Positions 7,553 through 13,227 of a DNA stretch of 64,000 nucleotides are shown piece after piece. A model generated the notes under the pieces. That model did no database searches. It saw only the letters and a list, made by a program, of their open reading frames with translations, and was not told the DNA's origin. Where the stretch lies: the IMG/VR virus record IMGVR_UViG_3300024348_000029, positions 1-64,000 of that record; one strand, 5' to 3'. Position 1 is the first letter of the stretch, and each line of letters begins with the position of its first letter. A program made the position numbers and the translations under genes. The stretch is from a virus.

Positions 7553-7714
7553 TTACTTCTTTTTACCCTTAAAATAATTGGCTCCCCTTAATGCTTTAGT
7601 GAATTCTTTCTCTGCTCTTTCATTCATCAGGAATACTGGTGTAAGTCCTGAATGGTTGTTTGCAGTATCTTCTATAATCTTTTTTAACCCCTTTATTTTT
7701 CTGTAAGTTTTCAT
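7553..7714 (-). CDS. Small basic protein, 53 residues
   Basis: Starts MKTYRKIKGLKKIIEDTANN and ends ALRGANYFKGKKK; strongly basic at both ends. No family is recognised. A -7-like box TATATTTA (7726-7719) lies four bases before the ATG, and a clear terminator follows, so it is a complete one-gene unit with a near-leaderless message. Function unknown; a nucleic-acid-binding role would fit its charge. Confidence 0.65.
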   Translation of the reverse strand: MKTYRKIKGLKKIIEDTANNHSGLTPVFLMNERAEKEFTKALRGANYFKGKKK

Positions 7715-7718
7715 ACTA

Positions 7719-7726
7719 TAAATATA
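7719..7726 (-). promoter_or_regulatory. -7-like box TATATTTA before the 53-residue gene
   Basis: Seven of eight bases match the Bacteroidota -7 consensus TAnnTTTG. The gap to the ATG is four bases, as at 9255-9262, 12369-12376 and 13349-13356. Confidence 0.5.
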
Positions 7727-7808
7727 GTGATTATCAATTAAATTTACTACCTTTAAGGAAAGAAATTTGCGCCAGCGGGCTGATTCGCTACCTATCGTTG
7801 GACACTAG

Positions 7809-7834
7809 GCCACTATTAAGTTAGTGGCTTTTTT
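7809..7834 (+). terminator. Plus-strand hairpin with T-run, no known gene
   Basis: GCCACTA pairs with TAGTGGC over a 6-base loop, followed by six T on the plus strand. All nearby genes are on the minus strand, so it either ends a small plus-strand RNA starting near 7745 or is a processing hairpin just behind tRNA-Phe. Confidence 0.5.
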
Positions 7835-7835
7835 G

Positions 7836-7908
7836 TGGGACAACCTGGAGTCGAACCAGAATCTACGGATTTTCAGTCCGCCGCTTTGACCACCTCAGCC
7901 ATTGCCCC
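7836..7908 (-). tRNA. tRNA-Phe (GAA)
   Basis: The acceptor GGGGCAA pairs with TTGTCCC, the anticodon loop CTGAAAA gives GAA, and the T-loop is TTCGACT. It is the last tRNA of the HNH-led group on the minus strand. Confidence 0.9.
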
Positions 7909-7919
7909 ATTATATGTTT

Positions 7920-8062
7920 TTGCATACAGTAAATCTCTGCAGCCCTTTAAATACGTTTTCGCTATATGCAATTACATATGATTTTATACCCGTAAAGGTG
8001 TAATATACTGCACTATTAATCGGATTATACCCGATTAGGTATAGAAATACTAACATTAGTGC
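7920..8062 (-). ncRNA. Structured spacer between tRNA-Phe and the degenerate tRNA
   Basis: TTGCATA (7920-7926) pairs with TATGCAA (7965-7971). GCACTA (8010-8015) pairs with TAGTGC (8057-8062) and encloses a 7-bp stem TAATCGG/CCGATTA (8017-8023 / 8031-8037). The nested stems suggest a stable RNA segment of the tRNA transcript, but no family is recognised. Confidence 0.35.
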
Positions 8063-8093
8063 AACATATGGCACTTAATGATGGCATTTACTA

Positions 8094-8162
8094 GCGCGAC
8101 AGGTAGGATTCGAACCCACAACTAACAGGTTTGGAAGCTGCTACCATTCCCAGACGGTCCCT
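8094..8162 (-). tRNA. Degenerate tRNA-like sequence, probably tRNA-Trp (CCA)
   Basis: The 3' half is normal (T-stem GTGGG/CCTAC with loop TTCGAAT), and the anticodon loop TTCCAAA gives CCA with a C-C mismatch at the top of the stem. The 5' acceptor strand that should pair with CTGTCGC is not found, and the D-arm lacks bases. An alternative reading of the loop is TCC (Gly). It may be a decaying gene. Confidence 0.45.
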
Positions 8163-8241
8163 GAAGCTTATTATAGTTTTTCAGCATTTACTAAAATAAG
8201 ACTAGACCTTATTATAGTTTTTTGCCGTTTACTAAACTAAG

Positions 8242-8315
8242 AATGCCGGGTGAGATTCGAACTCACGATCTTCAGGGTTGCAACCTTCTACCTTGGGCCA
8301 CTCGGACACCAGCAC
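8242..8315 (-). tRNA. tRNA-Cys (GCA)
   Basis: The acceptor GTGCTGG pairs with CCGGCAT, the T-loop is TTCGAAT, and the loop TTGCAAC gives GCA. The anticodon stem is weak: only the three pairs nearest the loop are good. Confidence 0.7.
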
Positions 8316-8324
8316 ATTATATTG

Positions 8325-8396
8325 AGTCAAGGGTTGGTTTCGAACCAACGACCTGAGTGTTAACAGCACCCTGCTCTACCACTGAGCTACCAAGAC
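8325..8396 (-). tRNA. tRNA-Asn (GTT)
   Basis: The loop CTGTTAA gives GTT, with stem GGGTG/CACTC and T-arm GTTGG/CCAAC. The acceptor GTCTTGG/CCTTGAC has two T-T mismatches. Confidence 0.85.
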
Positions 8397-8403
8397 ATAA
8401 TTG

Positions 8404-8485
8404 TAGAGAGAAGAGGCCCTGATCCCCCGCCGTTTCCGACTCATCTGCTTAGCAAGCAGTGCCCACCCTGGTGAGTTCACTCTCT
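8404..8485 (-). tRNA. tRNA-Ser (GCT), with unusual T-loop
   Basis: A class II tRNA with a long variable arm. The loop TTGCTAA gives GCT. The T-loop reads ATCAGGG instead of TTCRANN, so the T54-A58 pair is replaced by A54-G58. The acceptor is AGAGAGT/TCTCTCT. Confidence 0.8.
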
Positions 8486-8493
8486 ATTTATTG

Positions 8494-8582
8494 TAGAAGG
8501 AAGAGGACCCGACCCCCAGACAACCTAATGCCCTACAGTTTTCAAGACTGCCCGCCACTCCACTGTAGCTGCTTCACCTTCT
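8494..8582 (-). tRNA. tRNA-Ser (TGA), with unusual T-loop
   Basis: Class II with a long variable arm. The loop CTTGAAA gives TGA, with stem GCAGT/ACTGT. The T-loop reads GTCGGGT, so positions 54 and 58 are both G. It is related in sequence to the neighbouring Ser(GCT) gene, probably by old duplication. Confidence 0.8.
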
Positions 8583-8714
8583 ATTTGTATACATATACGT
8601 TTACTTTTTTCGAGTTTTGTATACATATATGTTTACTTTTTACGCTTTTCTATGCATAAGAGGACATATATGTATACTAATTTGGGATTTTTTATCCTTA
8701 TAGCTATACTTTTG

Positions 8715-8797
8715 TGGGGACGAAAGGATTCGAACCTCCAACGCCTTTCGGTACAGATTTACAGTCTGCTCGCTTCAACCAATTTGCATACGGCCCC
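8715..8797 (-). tRNA. tRNA-Tyr (GTA)
   Basis: Class II with a long variable arm. The loop CTGTAAA gives GTA. The acceptor GGGGCCG/CGTCCCC has one mismatch. It lies 3 bases after the HNH gene stop, so the two are co-transcribed. Confidence 0.9.
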
Positions 8798-8800
8798 AGT

Positions 8801-9250
8801 TTATCCATAATAACTATCCATCCAGTTATCAGGTAATATTTCTTCGAATGTTTTAAGATCTTCCTTCTTTATTTTATCCTCATGAACTAACCGATGACAG
8901 TTAGGACATAGTAAAGTTAGATTTTTATGATTATGTGGATCAGTAATCTTCCTTCCTTCTATATGATGAATATCACAACTACCTTTATCCCAACCACAAC
9001 TAGAGCACCCTAACCCTAACCTTTTGATAATTTTTTGTACTGTACGACTACTTAACTCCCAGATACTTAGGATACTAGCTTTATGTTTTCCAATACTATG
9101 CTTTATAGCCGAAGCTCTAAGCTTTTCTTTAGTCTCGTCTGTAACTACTCTTGTCTTATTATTATATATAACCCCACAAGATCTGCTACAAAACTTTTGA
9201 CTTTTTGGCTTACCTTCTAAAGACTTACCACACTCTTTACAATCTTTCAT
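8801..9250 (-). CDS. HNH homing-type endonuclease, 149 residues
   Basis: The N-terminus holds a zinc knuckle (C4, C7, C21, C25). Residues 82-123 form an HNH domain with zinc-binding pairs C82/C85 and C115/C118 and the core DIHHIEGR (H95, H96) ending CPNCHRLVHE. The linker (VVTDETKEKLRASAIKHS) resembles the DNA-binding repeats of homing endonucleases. It is a free-standing gene inside the tRNA array, immediately upstream of tRNA-Tyr, and probably cuts DNA at or near this locus in phages lacking it. A TATCTTTA box (9262-9255) lies four bases before the ATG, so the message is near-leaderless and continues into the tRNAs. Confidence 0.85.
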   Translation of the reverse strand: MKDCKECGKSLEGKPKSQKFCSRSCGVIYNNKTRVVTDETKEKLRASAIKHSIGKHKASILSIWELSSRTVQKIIKRLGLGCSSCGWDKGSCDIHHIEGRKITDPHNHKNLTLLCPNCHRLVHEDKIKKEDLKTFEEILPDNWMDSYYG

Positions 9251-9254
9251 AATG

Positions 9255-9262
9255 TAAAGATA
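9255..9262 (-). promoter_or_regulatory. -7-like box TATCTTTA before the HNH gene
   Basis: Seven of eight bases match TAnnTTTG. The gap to the ATG at 9250 is four bases, giving a near-leaderless message. Confidence 0.45.
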
Positions 9263-9338
9263 ATCAATTCTACCGAACTATCAAAGAACTATTTACAGTC
9301 CCGGCCCCAACCTGAGGCAACCCATTATTCTTTTAAAC

Positions 9339-9366
9339 AAAAAAAAGTCTTACATTTCTGCAAGAC
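9339..9366 (-). terminator. Intrinsic terminator ending the second tRNA operon
   Basis: On the minus strand GTCTT pairs with AAGAC over a 10-base loop, followed by eight T. It separates the 46-residue gene upstream from the HNH gene downstream. Confidence 0.75.
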
Positions 9367-9510
9367 CTTCTTTAGAGACAAATTTATATTGTTAAATATG
9401 TCATACAGTAGAAGTCCCGCCCGAACGAATCGACCAGAAATTATAATTACTATATGAACATACTATTGCTTTCATCCTGTAAATATACAACTATTTATTA
9501 AATAAACAAA

Positions 9511-9651
9511 TTATTTTTTCACAGCTTCTACGATATTATCAACTTTATCAGCGACTTTATCTATTTTCTTCTTGTTATTTCTGTAGACAAATATTGCTAC
9601 AACTCCACCTATTGCTAGTCCTAAGAGTAATCCTTCTATAAAATTTATCAT
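9511..9651 (-). CDS. Small single-span membrane protein, 46 residues
   Basis: MINFIEGLLLGLAIGGVVAI forms one transmembrane helix (about residues 5-22), followed by a basic and then amphipathic tail (NNKKKIDKVADKVDNIVEAV). A TATATTTA box lies 15 bases upstream of the ATG. It sits after the 103-residue gene and before the terminator at 9339-9366. Comparable tiny membrane proteins are common in phages; no specific function can be assigned. Confidence 0.65.
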   Translation of the reverse strand: MINFIEGLLLGLAIGGVVAIFVYRNNKKKIDKVADKVDNIVEAVKK

Positions 9652-9685
9652 AATAAAATATTTTTGTAAATATACAACTAATTAA

Positions 9686-9997
9686 TTAATTATCTGTTGT
9701 TGTTATAGTAAAATATGGGTTAAGTACTGTTGGGCTAGTTATTGTAGGTTCCCCAAAGTAGGGATCAGTCCCTCCATAGTAGTATGGCTCAATAGGTGCA
9801 TATGGAACATATGGCAGGTATGGATTTCCTATGGTAAAAGGATAATTAACTGGGTATGAGTACTCTGGCGGAATTATTTTATACTCTTTCCATAAATCAT
9901 TAGGTAACAGAGATTTAAGTGTATCTAGTAGTTCTACAATATTTACAGAATTATCCATAGATACTGTTTTAGCTGCTGTGTCGATTATTATTTTCAT
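9686..9997 (-). CDS. Hypothetical Pro/Tyr-rich protein, 103 residues
   Basis: The N-terminal 45 residues look folded (MKIIIDTAAKTVSMDNSVNI). The rest is Pro/Tyr-rich low complexity (PYLPYVPYAPIEPYYYGG) with no recognised family. Its ATG overlaps the TGA stop of the HTH gene (ATGA), so translation is coupled. The low-complexity part suggests an interaction tail. Function unknown. Confidence 0.6.
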   Translation of the reverse strand: MKIIIDTAAKTVSMDNSVNIVELLDTLKSLLPNDLWKEYKIIPPEYSYPVNYPFTIGNPYLPYVPYAPIEPYYYGGTDPYFGEPTITSPTVLNPYFTITTTDN

Positions 9998-10284
9998 GGT
10001 TGTGTTTTGTGTGAAGAGTTTGCTTCTAGAGTATTTAGAATTTTAGTTCGGTCGTAAAGTATTGTAGTACCTATTTTAGAGAAAGGAAGACTGCCATTAA
10101 GTCTCATATTCTGTAGAGTTCCGGCTGAGATACCAAAAAGTTTCCTAACTTCTGCTGAACGCATCCATCTATCCTTTTCTGTCTTTGCTGTTACTGGTTG
10201 TACACTGATTAAGTCTCTAATCGAAGCTATAATCTCTTTTTTAAACTCCTGAAGATCTTCGCTTGTTACTATTTCTATATTCAT
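9994..10284 (-). CDS. Helix-turn-helix DNA-binding protein, 96 residues
   Basis: After an N-terminal helix comes a compact HTH unit, residues 41-83: WMRSAEVRKLFGISAGTLQN then NGSLPFSKIGTTILYDRTKI. This is the excisionase/MerR-like HTH_17 pattern common in Bacteroidota mobile elements, where the final strand follows the recognition helix. It overlaps the next gene by ATGA, one of only two TGA stops found. It lies directly after the last tRNA of the operon and may regulate nearby promoters. The family is confident; the target is unknown. Confidence 0.8.
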   Translation of the reverse strand: MNIEIVTSEDLQEFKKEIIASIRDLISVQPVTAKTEKDRWMRSAEVRKLFGISAGTLQNMRLNGSLPFSKIGTTILYDRTKILNTLEANSSHKTQP

Positions 10285-10366
10285 ATCTTTGCCTATTTTA
10301 TATTAGCATTAGGCTAAGATAGTAAATTTATGTTAATAATGCTAGAAATAATGCAATTGATATTGT

Positions 10367-10436
10367 TGTCCCGGAGAGATTTGAACTCTCGACCATCCAC
10401 TTATGAGGCGGGCGCTCTACCCCTGAGCTACGGGAC
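10367..10436 (-). tRNA. tRNA with CAT anticodon (elongator Met or Ile2)
   Basis: The acceptor GTCCCGT pairs with CCGGGAC, the loop CTCATAA gives CAT, and the T-loop is TTCAAAT. Whether C34 is modified to lysidine for Ile cannot be told from the sequence. Confidence 0.88.
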
Positions 10437-10442
10437 GATATG

Positions 10443-10514
10443 AGGGCGAGAACAGATTCGAACTGTCGACCGCAGGTTTAGAAAACCCGTGCTCTTCCGC
10501 TGAGCTACAAGCCC
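10443..10514 (-). tRNA. tRNA-Arg (TCT)
   Basis: The loop TTTCTAA gives TCT, with stem CGGGT/ACCTG and T-loop TTCGAAT. The acceptor GGGCTTG/CTCGCCC has two central mismatches. Confidence 0.88.
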
Positions 10515-10559
10515 TTGACGCAGTTTATAGCTAAGCCGGGGAAACTGCAAAACCCTTAG

Positions 10560-10632
10560 TACAGCGAGTAGGGATCGAACCTACGACATCTTCCATGTAA
10601 AAGAAGCGCTACTTCCACTGAGCTACCGCTGC
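10560..10632 (-). tRNA. tRNA-Val (TAC)
   Basis: The acceptor GCAGCGG/TCGCTGT pairs fully with two G.T, the loop TTTACAT gives TAC, and the T-arm is GTAGG/CCTAC. Confidence 0.88.
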
Positions 10633-10766
10633 AAGTGAGGCTATCTAGTCTGACCTTCCAGACAGTACATGTCGAATATACGTCTCGTTATGTAGTAGAC
10701 AACCTCGTAAAAGACTTAATCTGGGACACTTCAAGACTTCACGAGAGGTGTATTAAGTACTATTTG

Positions 10767-10838
10767 ATCCGCAAGTCGGGTTCGAACCGACGACCTGCTG
10801 CTTACAAGGCAGCTGCTCTACCACTGAGCTATTCCGGA
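10767..10838 (-). tRNA. tRNA-Thr (TGT)
   Basis: The acceptor TCCGGAA pairs with TTGCGGA, the loop CTTGTAA gives TGT, and the stem GCTGC/GCAGC is perfect. Confidence 0.92.
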
Positions 10839-10916
10839 AGGTTGTGGGATATCGCTTAACCCACTTATACTTTCATATATTAAATCATATTAAATGACCC
10901 AAGACGATTTTTTTTG

Positions 10917-10992
10917 CGGTGACGACGGGACTCGAACCCGCAATCTTCTGCGTGACAGGCAGACGTCATGCTCCCATGTATGCTGCGACACC
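10917..10992 (-). tRNA. tRNA-Asp (GTC)
   Basis: The loop CTGTCAC gives GTC, with stem TCTGC/GCAGA and T-arm GCGGG/CCCGT. The acceptor GGTGTCG/CGTCACC has one mismatch, and the D-arm is unusual. Confidence 0.85.
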
Positions 10993-11052
10993 GTTTGTGC
11001 CCTATCTAAAACCCTCTCTGGGGAAAAGCCGCTGAGCACGTCTTAATTATTG

Positions 11053-11126
11053 TAGCGAGAGAGGGATTCGAACCCCCGACCTGATGATTATGAGCCACCC
11101 GAGCTGGCCATCTGCTCTATCTCGCG
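11053..11126 (-). tRNA. tRNA-fMet (CAT), initiator type
   Basis: C1 faces T72, so the first pair is missing, as in initiators, and the D-arm AGAGCAGATGGCCAGCTC has the initiator pattern. The loop CTCATAA gives CAT. The anticodon stem GGTGG/TCATC lacks the usual three G-C pairs. Confidence 0.8.
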
Positions 11127-11134
11127 ATATATTT

Positions 11135-11208
11135 TGTTGCGATGGTGGGATTTGAACCCACGACCTGGAGGATATGAACCAACTGCTCCACCCCTGAGCT
11201 ACATCGCG
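11135..11208 (-). tRNA. tRNA with CAT anticodon (Met or Ile2)
   Basis: The loop TTCATAT gives CAT, with T-arm GTGGG/CCCAC. The first acceptor position is C1-A72, unpaired; the other six pairs are good. The anticodon stem has two mismatches. Confidence 0.82.
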
Positions 11209-11215
11209 ATATTTG

Positions 11216-11288
11216 TGTAGGTAACGAGATTCGAACTCGCCAACTCCTGCTTGGAAGGCAGGTGCCACACCATAGCGGCCTCACCTAC
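11216..11288 (-). tRNA. tRNA-Gly (TCC)
   Basis: The acceptor GTAGGTG pairs with TACCTAC, the loop CTTCCAA gives TCC, and the stem CCTGC/GCAGG is perfect. Confidence 0.92.
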
Positions 11289-11339
11289 ATGTGGGGCTAT
11301 TCTCCCTTAACCTGTCTCTATATAGAGTTAACTTCCTTG

Positions 11340-11412
11340 TTGGAATAATAGGATTTGAACCTATGACCGCTCACGTATCAGGCGAGTGCTCTACCATCTG
11401 AGCTATATTCCA
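11340..11412 (-). tRNA. tRNA-Ile (GAT)
   Basis: The acceptor TGGAATA pairs with TATTCCA, the loop CTGATAC gives GAT, and the stem is CTCGC/GTGAG. Confidence 0.92.
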
Positions 11413-11444
11413 ATTTACTTTATCAACCAATATGTCAAATTTCG

Positions 11445-11516
11445 TTCCCCCGGCCAGTACCGATCTGGCGGTCATCTGATTAAAAGTCAGAAGCTTTACC
11501 ATTAAGCTACGAGGGA
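11445..11516 (-). tRNA. tRNA-Lys (TTT), with unusual T-loop
   Basis: The acceptor TCCCTCG pairs with CGGGGGA, and the loop CTTTTAA gives TTT. The T-stem GCCAG/CTGGC is perfect but its loop is ATCGGTA, again A54-G58 instead of T54-A58. Confidence 0.87.
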
Positions 11517-11595
11517 ATATGCCCTCATCACTAAGGGTTAGTTACTTCTTATATTTCTTCTTACTTAAATACATTCTTCTAATCATTTATTATTG

Positions 11596-11668
11596 TGGAG
11601 AATACGAGATTCGAACTCGTGACCTATGCCTTGCAAAAGCACCGCTCTACCATCTGAGCTAAAACCCC
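11596..11668 (-). tRNA. tRNA-Ala (TGC)
   Basis: The loop TTTGCAA gives TGC, with T-arm ACGAG/CTCGT. The acceptor GGGGTTT/ATTCTCC has two T-T mismatches. Its first base directly follows the T-run of the terminator at 11669-11701, so it can only be made by read-through. Confidence 0.88.
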
Positions 11669-11701
11669 AAAAAAAAATCCCTCTAATTTCTTAGAAGGAT
11701 T
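11669..11701 (-). terminator. Attenuator-type terminator in front of tRNA-Ala
   Basis: On the minus strand AATCCTTCTAA pairs with TTAGAGGGATT (loop GAAA), followed by nine T. The same stem-loop recurs at 13199-13227. tRNA-Ala begins at the next base. Confidence 0.9.
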
Positions 11702-11836
11702 CCTTGTATACTGTTATGTCTGTTCACATCAGCCTGCAACGGTTCCTCCAGAAGAGATCTTATCAATCCCGCCTACTCTTACTATCGTCGCTATGTCCAT
11801 TACTGAATTCACTGAAAATGTTTTATCTTTATATTA
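11669..11836 (-). ncRNA. Leader RNA A of the Ala-to-Met tRNA operon
   Basis: The transcript runs from a TATATTTG box (11849-11842) to the terminator at 11669, about 168 bases. It shares three parts with leader B: the promoter (ATGTTGC(C/T)AG upstream of TATATTTG), a 17-base core (11735-11751) and the terminator stem. A TTG-started frame through the core encodes LIRSLLEEPLQADVNRHN and ends with TAG inside the terminator loop, so a translating ribosome would cover the first arm of the terminator. This is compatible with attenuation of the tRNA operon. Confidence 0.55.
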
Positions 11837-11841
11837 AGTGA

Positions 11842-11849
11842 CAAATATA
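11842..11849 (-). promoter_or_regulatory. Promoter -7 box TATATTTG of leader A
   Basis: An exact match to the Bacteroidota -7 consensus TAnnTTTG, with TTG 20 bases upstream on the minus strand. It overlaps the end region of the 87-residue gene. Confidence 0.65.
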
Positions 11850-11855
11850 TACCTA

Positions 11856-12119
11856 TTAATTAAGACTGGCAACATTTTTTAAATCTTTTTTAAAAATATT
11901 TTCCATAGCCTCTACAAATATGACTGCAAACCTAAGATTACTGAAGCTGGCTATGCCCGCAAAGGTACTTGGTTCTATATGACTATAGACCTCAAGGAAG
12001 TCACTTTTTTTGCATATTATCATATCACCTGTCTCTAATCCTTTAAGATATCCGGCTTCTTGAAGCTCATCTAAAGTCATTAATTCATTTGTTATTCTTA
12101 CCATTTTCCTAGTGGGCAT
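11856..12119 (-). CDS. Hypothetical protein, 87 residues
   Basis: Starts MPTRKMVRITNELMTLDEL; a second possible start is the ATG at 12104 (MVRITNELM). It contains GYLKGLETGDMIICKKSDFL and FVEAMENIFKKDLKNVASLN. No family is recognised. The start overlaps the stop of the Cys-rich gene upstream, so translation is coupled. The tail of the gene contains the -33 element of the leader A promoter. Function unknown. Confidence 0.6.
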   Translation of the reverse strand: MPTRKMVRITNELMTLDELQEAGYLKGLETGDMIICKKSDFLEVYSHIEPSTFAGIASFSNLRFAVIFVEAMENIFKKDLKNVASLN

Positions 12120-12364
12120 TTAGTGTTTTCATCTGTAGATAGTATTTTAGCCGATAATACACATCCACATCCTCTAACAATTTCTCCTGTCTTTACGTTT
12201 CTGCCTGACGCCATTGGATTACATATTAAATGAAACCTTACTGGGCATACATTACAGATAATAATTCTCTTCTCCGCCATCTTCTTAGTTGACTCAGGAA
12301 GAAGGTTAAATGTTCCCTTAAGAGCATTTCCCCAACCGTTGATTATTTCATTAAGTTTACTCAT
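12098..12364 (-). CDS. Small Cys-rich protein with CPLGKW end, 88 residues
   Basis: I start at the ATG at 12364 (MSKLNEIINGW), four bases after a TATATTTG box; a longer frame from 12379 would begin inside the promoter. Cysteines are in the pattern CNVCP ... CNP ... CGC ... CPLGKW, which fits a zinc-binding fold. The motif I(C)xxCP...GCGCxxxxK...CPLGKW is familiar from small phage proteins of Bacteroidota. It follows tRNA-Arg(ACG) and overlaps the 87-residue gene. Possible nucleic-acid or protein-binding role. Confidence 0.7.
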   Translation of the reverse strand: MSKLNEIINGWGNALKGTFNLLPESTKKMAEKRIIICNVCPVRFHLICNPMASGRNVKTGEIVRGCGCVLSAKILSTDENTKCPLGKW

Positions 12365-12368
12365 AGAA

Positions 12369-12376
12369 CAAATATA
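12369..12376 (-). promoter_or_regulatory. Promoter -7 box TATATTTG of the Cys-rich gene
   Basis: An exact match to TAnnTTTG, four bases before the ATG at 12364. The message would start at or next to the start codon. Confidence 0.6.
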
Positions 12377-12389
12377 CAAAAAATAATTG

Positions 12390-12460
12390 AATCCCGGGAG
12401 AGATTCGAACTCTCGTTTCTGGTGCCGTAAACCAGGGTTTTTCCCCTAAACTACCAGGAT
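12390..12460 (-). tRNA. tRNA-Arg (ACG)
   Basis: The acceptor ATCCTGG pairs with CCGGGAT (one G.T), the loop TTACGGC gives ACG, and the T-arm is GAGAG/CTCTC. Confidence 0.87.
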
Positions 12461-12467
12461 ATATTTG

Positions 12468-12553
12468 TACCGAAGAAGGGAGTCGAACCCTCACGACCTT
12501 TACAGGCCCACAGATTTTAAGTCTGCTATGTCTACCAGTTCCATCACTAAGGC
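12468..12553 (-). tRNA. tRNA-Leu (TAA)
   Basis: Class II with a long variable arm. The loop CTTAAAA gives TAA, with stem GCAGA/TCTGT. The acceptor GCCTTAG/CTTCGGT has two mismatches. Confidence 0.88.
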
Positions 12554-12643
12554 ATTATGCGCCGATGAGAATATTCGGACGCCTGATTATACCCGAAAAC
12601 TCAGGGTTAATTAATTCCCACGCTGCCTTCTTCTCATCTATTG

Positions 12644-12729
12644 TACTCCTGACGGGACTCGAACCCACACTCTATTAAAAGAACTAGATCCTAAATCTAG
12701 CGCGTATTATCCAGTTTCGCCACAGGAGC
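12644..12729 (-). tRNA. tRNA-Leu (TAG)
   Basis: Class II. The loop TTTAGGA gives TAG, with stem CTAGA/TCTAG and acceptor GCTCCTG/CAGGAGT. Confidence 0.9.
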
Positions 12730-12765
12730 GTATCTACAGCAAATTAACCCCTGCTGTAGTATTGG

Positions 12766-12839
12766 GGTGTATGAGGAGACTCGAACTCCCTTAGGCCAGC
12801 ACCACAAGCTGGGGCCTCGACCACTTCGGCATCATACAC
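12766..12839 (-). tRNA. tRNA-His (GTG)
   Basis: The loop TTGTGGT gives GTG, the stem CCAGC/GCTGG is perfect, and the acceptor GTGTATG pairs with CATACAC. Confidence 0.93.
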
Positions 12840-12841
12840 AG

Positions 12842-12913
12842 ATGGGCTGCGGGAATCGAACCCTGTCTGCCTGGATCAAAACCAGATGTGCCTTACCATT
12901 ACACTACAACCCA
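12842..12913 (-). tRNA. tRNA-Gln (TTG)
   Basis: The acceptor TGGGTTG pairs with CAGCCCA, and the loop TTTTGAT gives TTG, with stem TCTGG/CCAGG. Confidence 0.92.
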
Positions 12914-12976
12914 ATTTCTAATTCTACGCTTCCAGATCCCTACAGGAGTTCTATAAATTAGTAACAGTCACCAACG

Positions 12977-13048
12977 TAACGCGACGGAGAGTCGAACTCC
13001 GGTTTTTGGGATGAAAACCCAAGGTCCTGTCCACTAGACGACCGCGTC
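12977..13048 (-). tRNA. tRNA-Glu (TTC)
   Basis: The acceptor GACGCGG/TCGCGTT pairs with two G.T, the loop TTTTCAT gives TTC, and the stem TTGGG/CCCAA is perfect. Confidence 0.92.
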
Positions 13049-13104
13049 AAATACAGCTTTTATTTTTTGATAGGGGTTCAAAGCTGCAAACATTTCCTTC
13101 CCAG

Positions 13105-13181
13105 TATAGTAGGCCGGAATCGAACCGGCGCATTTCTTGCTCCCAAAGCAAGCGGGTTCTTCCATCTGCCCTAGCTACTAT
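13105..13181 (-). tRNA. tRNA-Pro (TGG)
   Basis: The acceptor ATAGTAG pairs perfectly with CTACTAT, the loop TTTGGGA gives TGG, and the D-stem is GGG/CCC. It is the first tRNA after leader B, 17 bases from the terminator T-run. Confidence 0.9.
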
Positions 13182-13198
13182 ATTTATTGGTATAAACT

Positions 13199-13227
13199 AA
13201 AAAATCCCTCTAATTTCTTAGAAGGAC
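13199..13227 (-). terminator. Attenuator-type terminator in front of tRNA-Pro
   Basis: On the minus strand TCCTTCTAA pairs with TTAGAGGGA (loop GAAA) followed by six T. It is the same hairpin as at 11669-11701. Confidence 0.88.

Noticed and set aside
8404-8582. Ser tRNA T-loop changes as read errors
   Set aside because: The same kind of change is in three separate genes, with T55 and C56 kept and stems intact.
10635-10859. 74-residue plus-strand frame
   Set aside because: It is an antisense reading of tRNA-Thr and its spacer.
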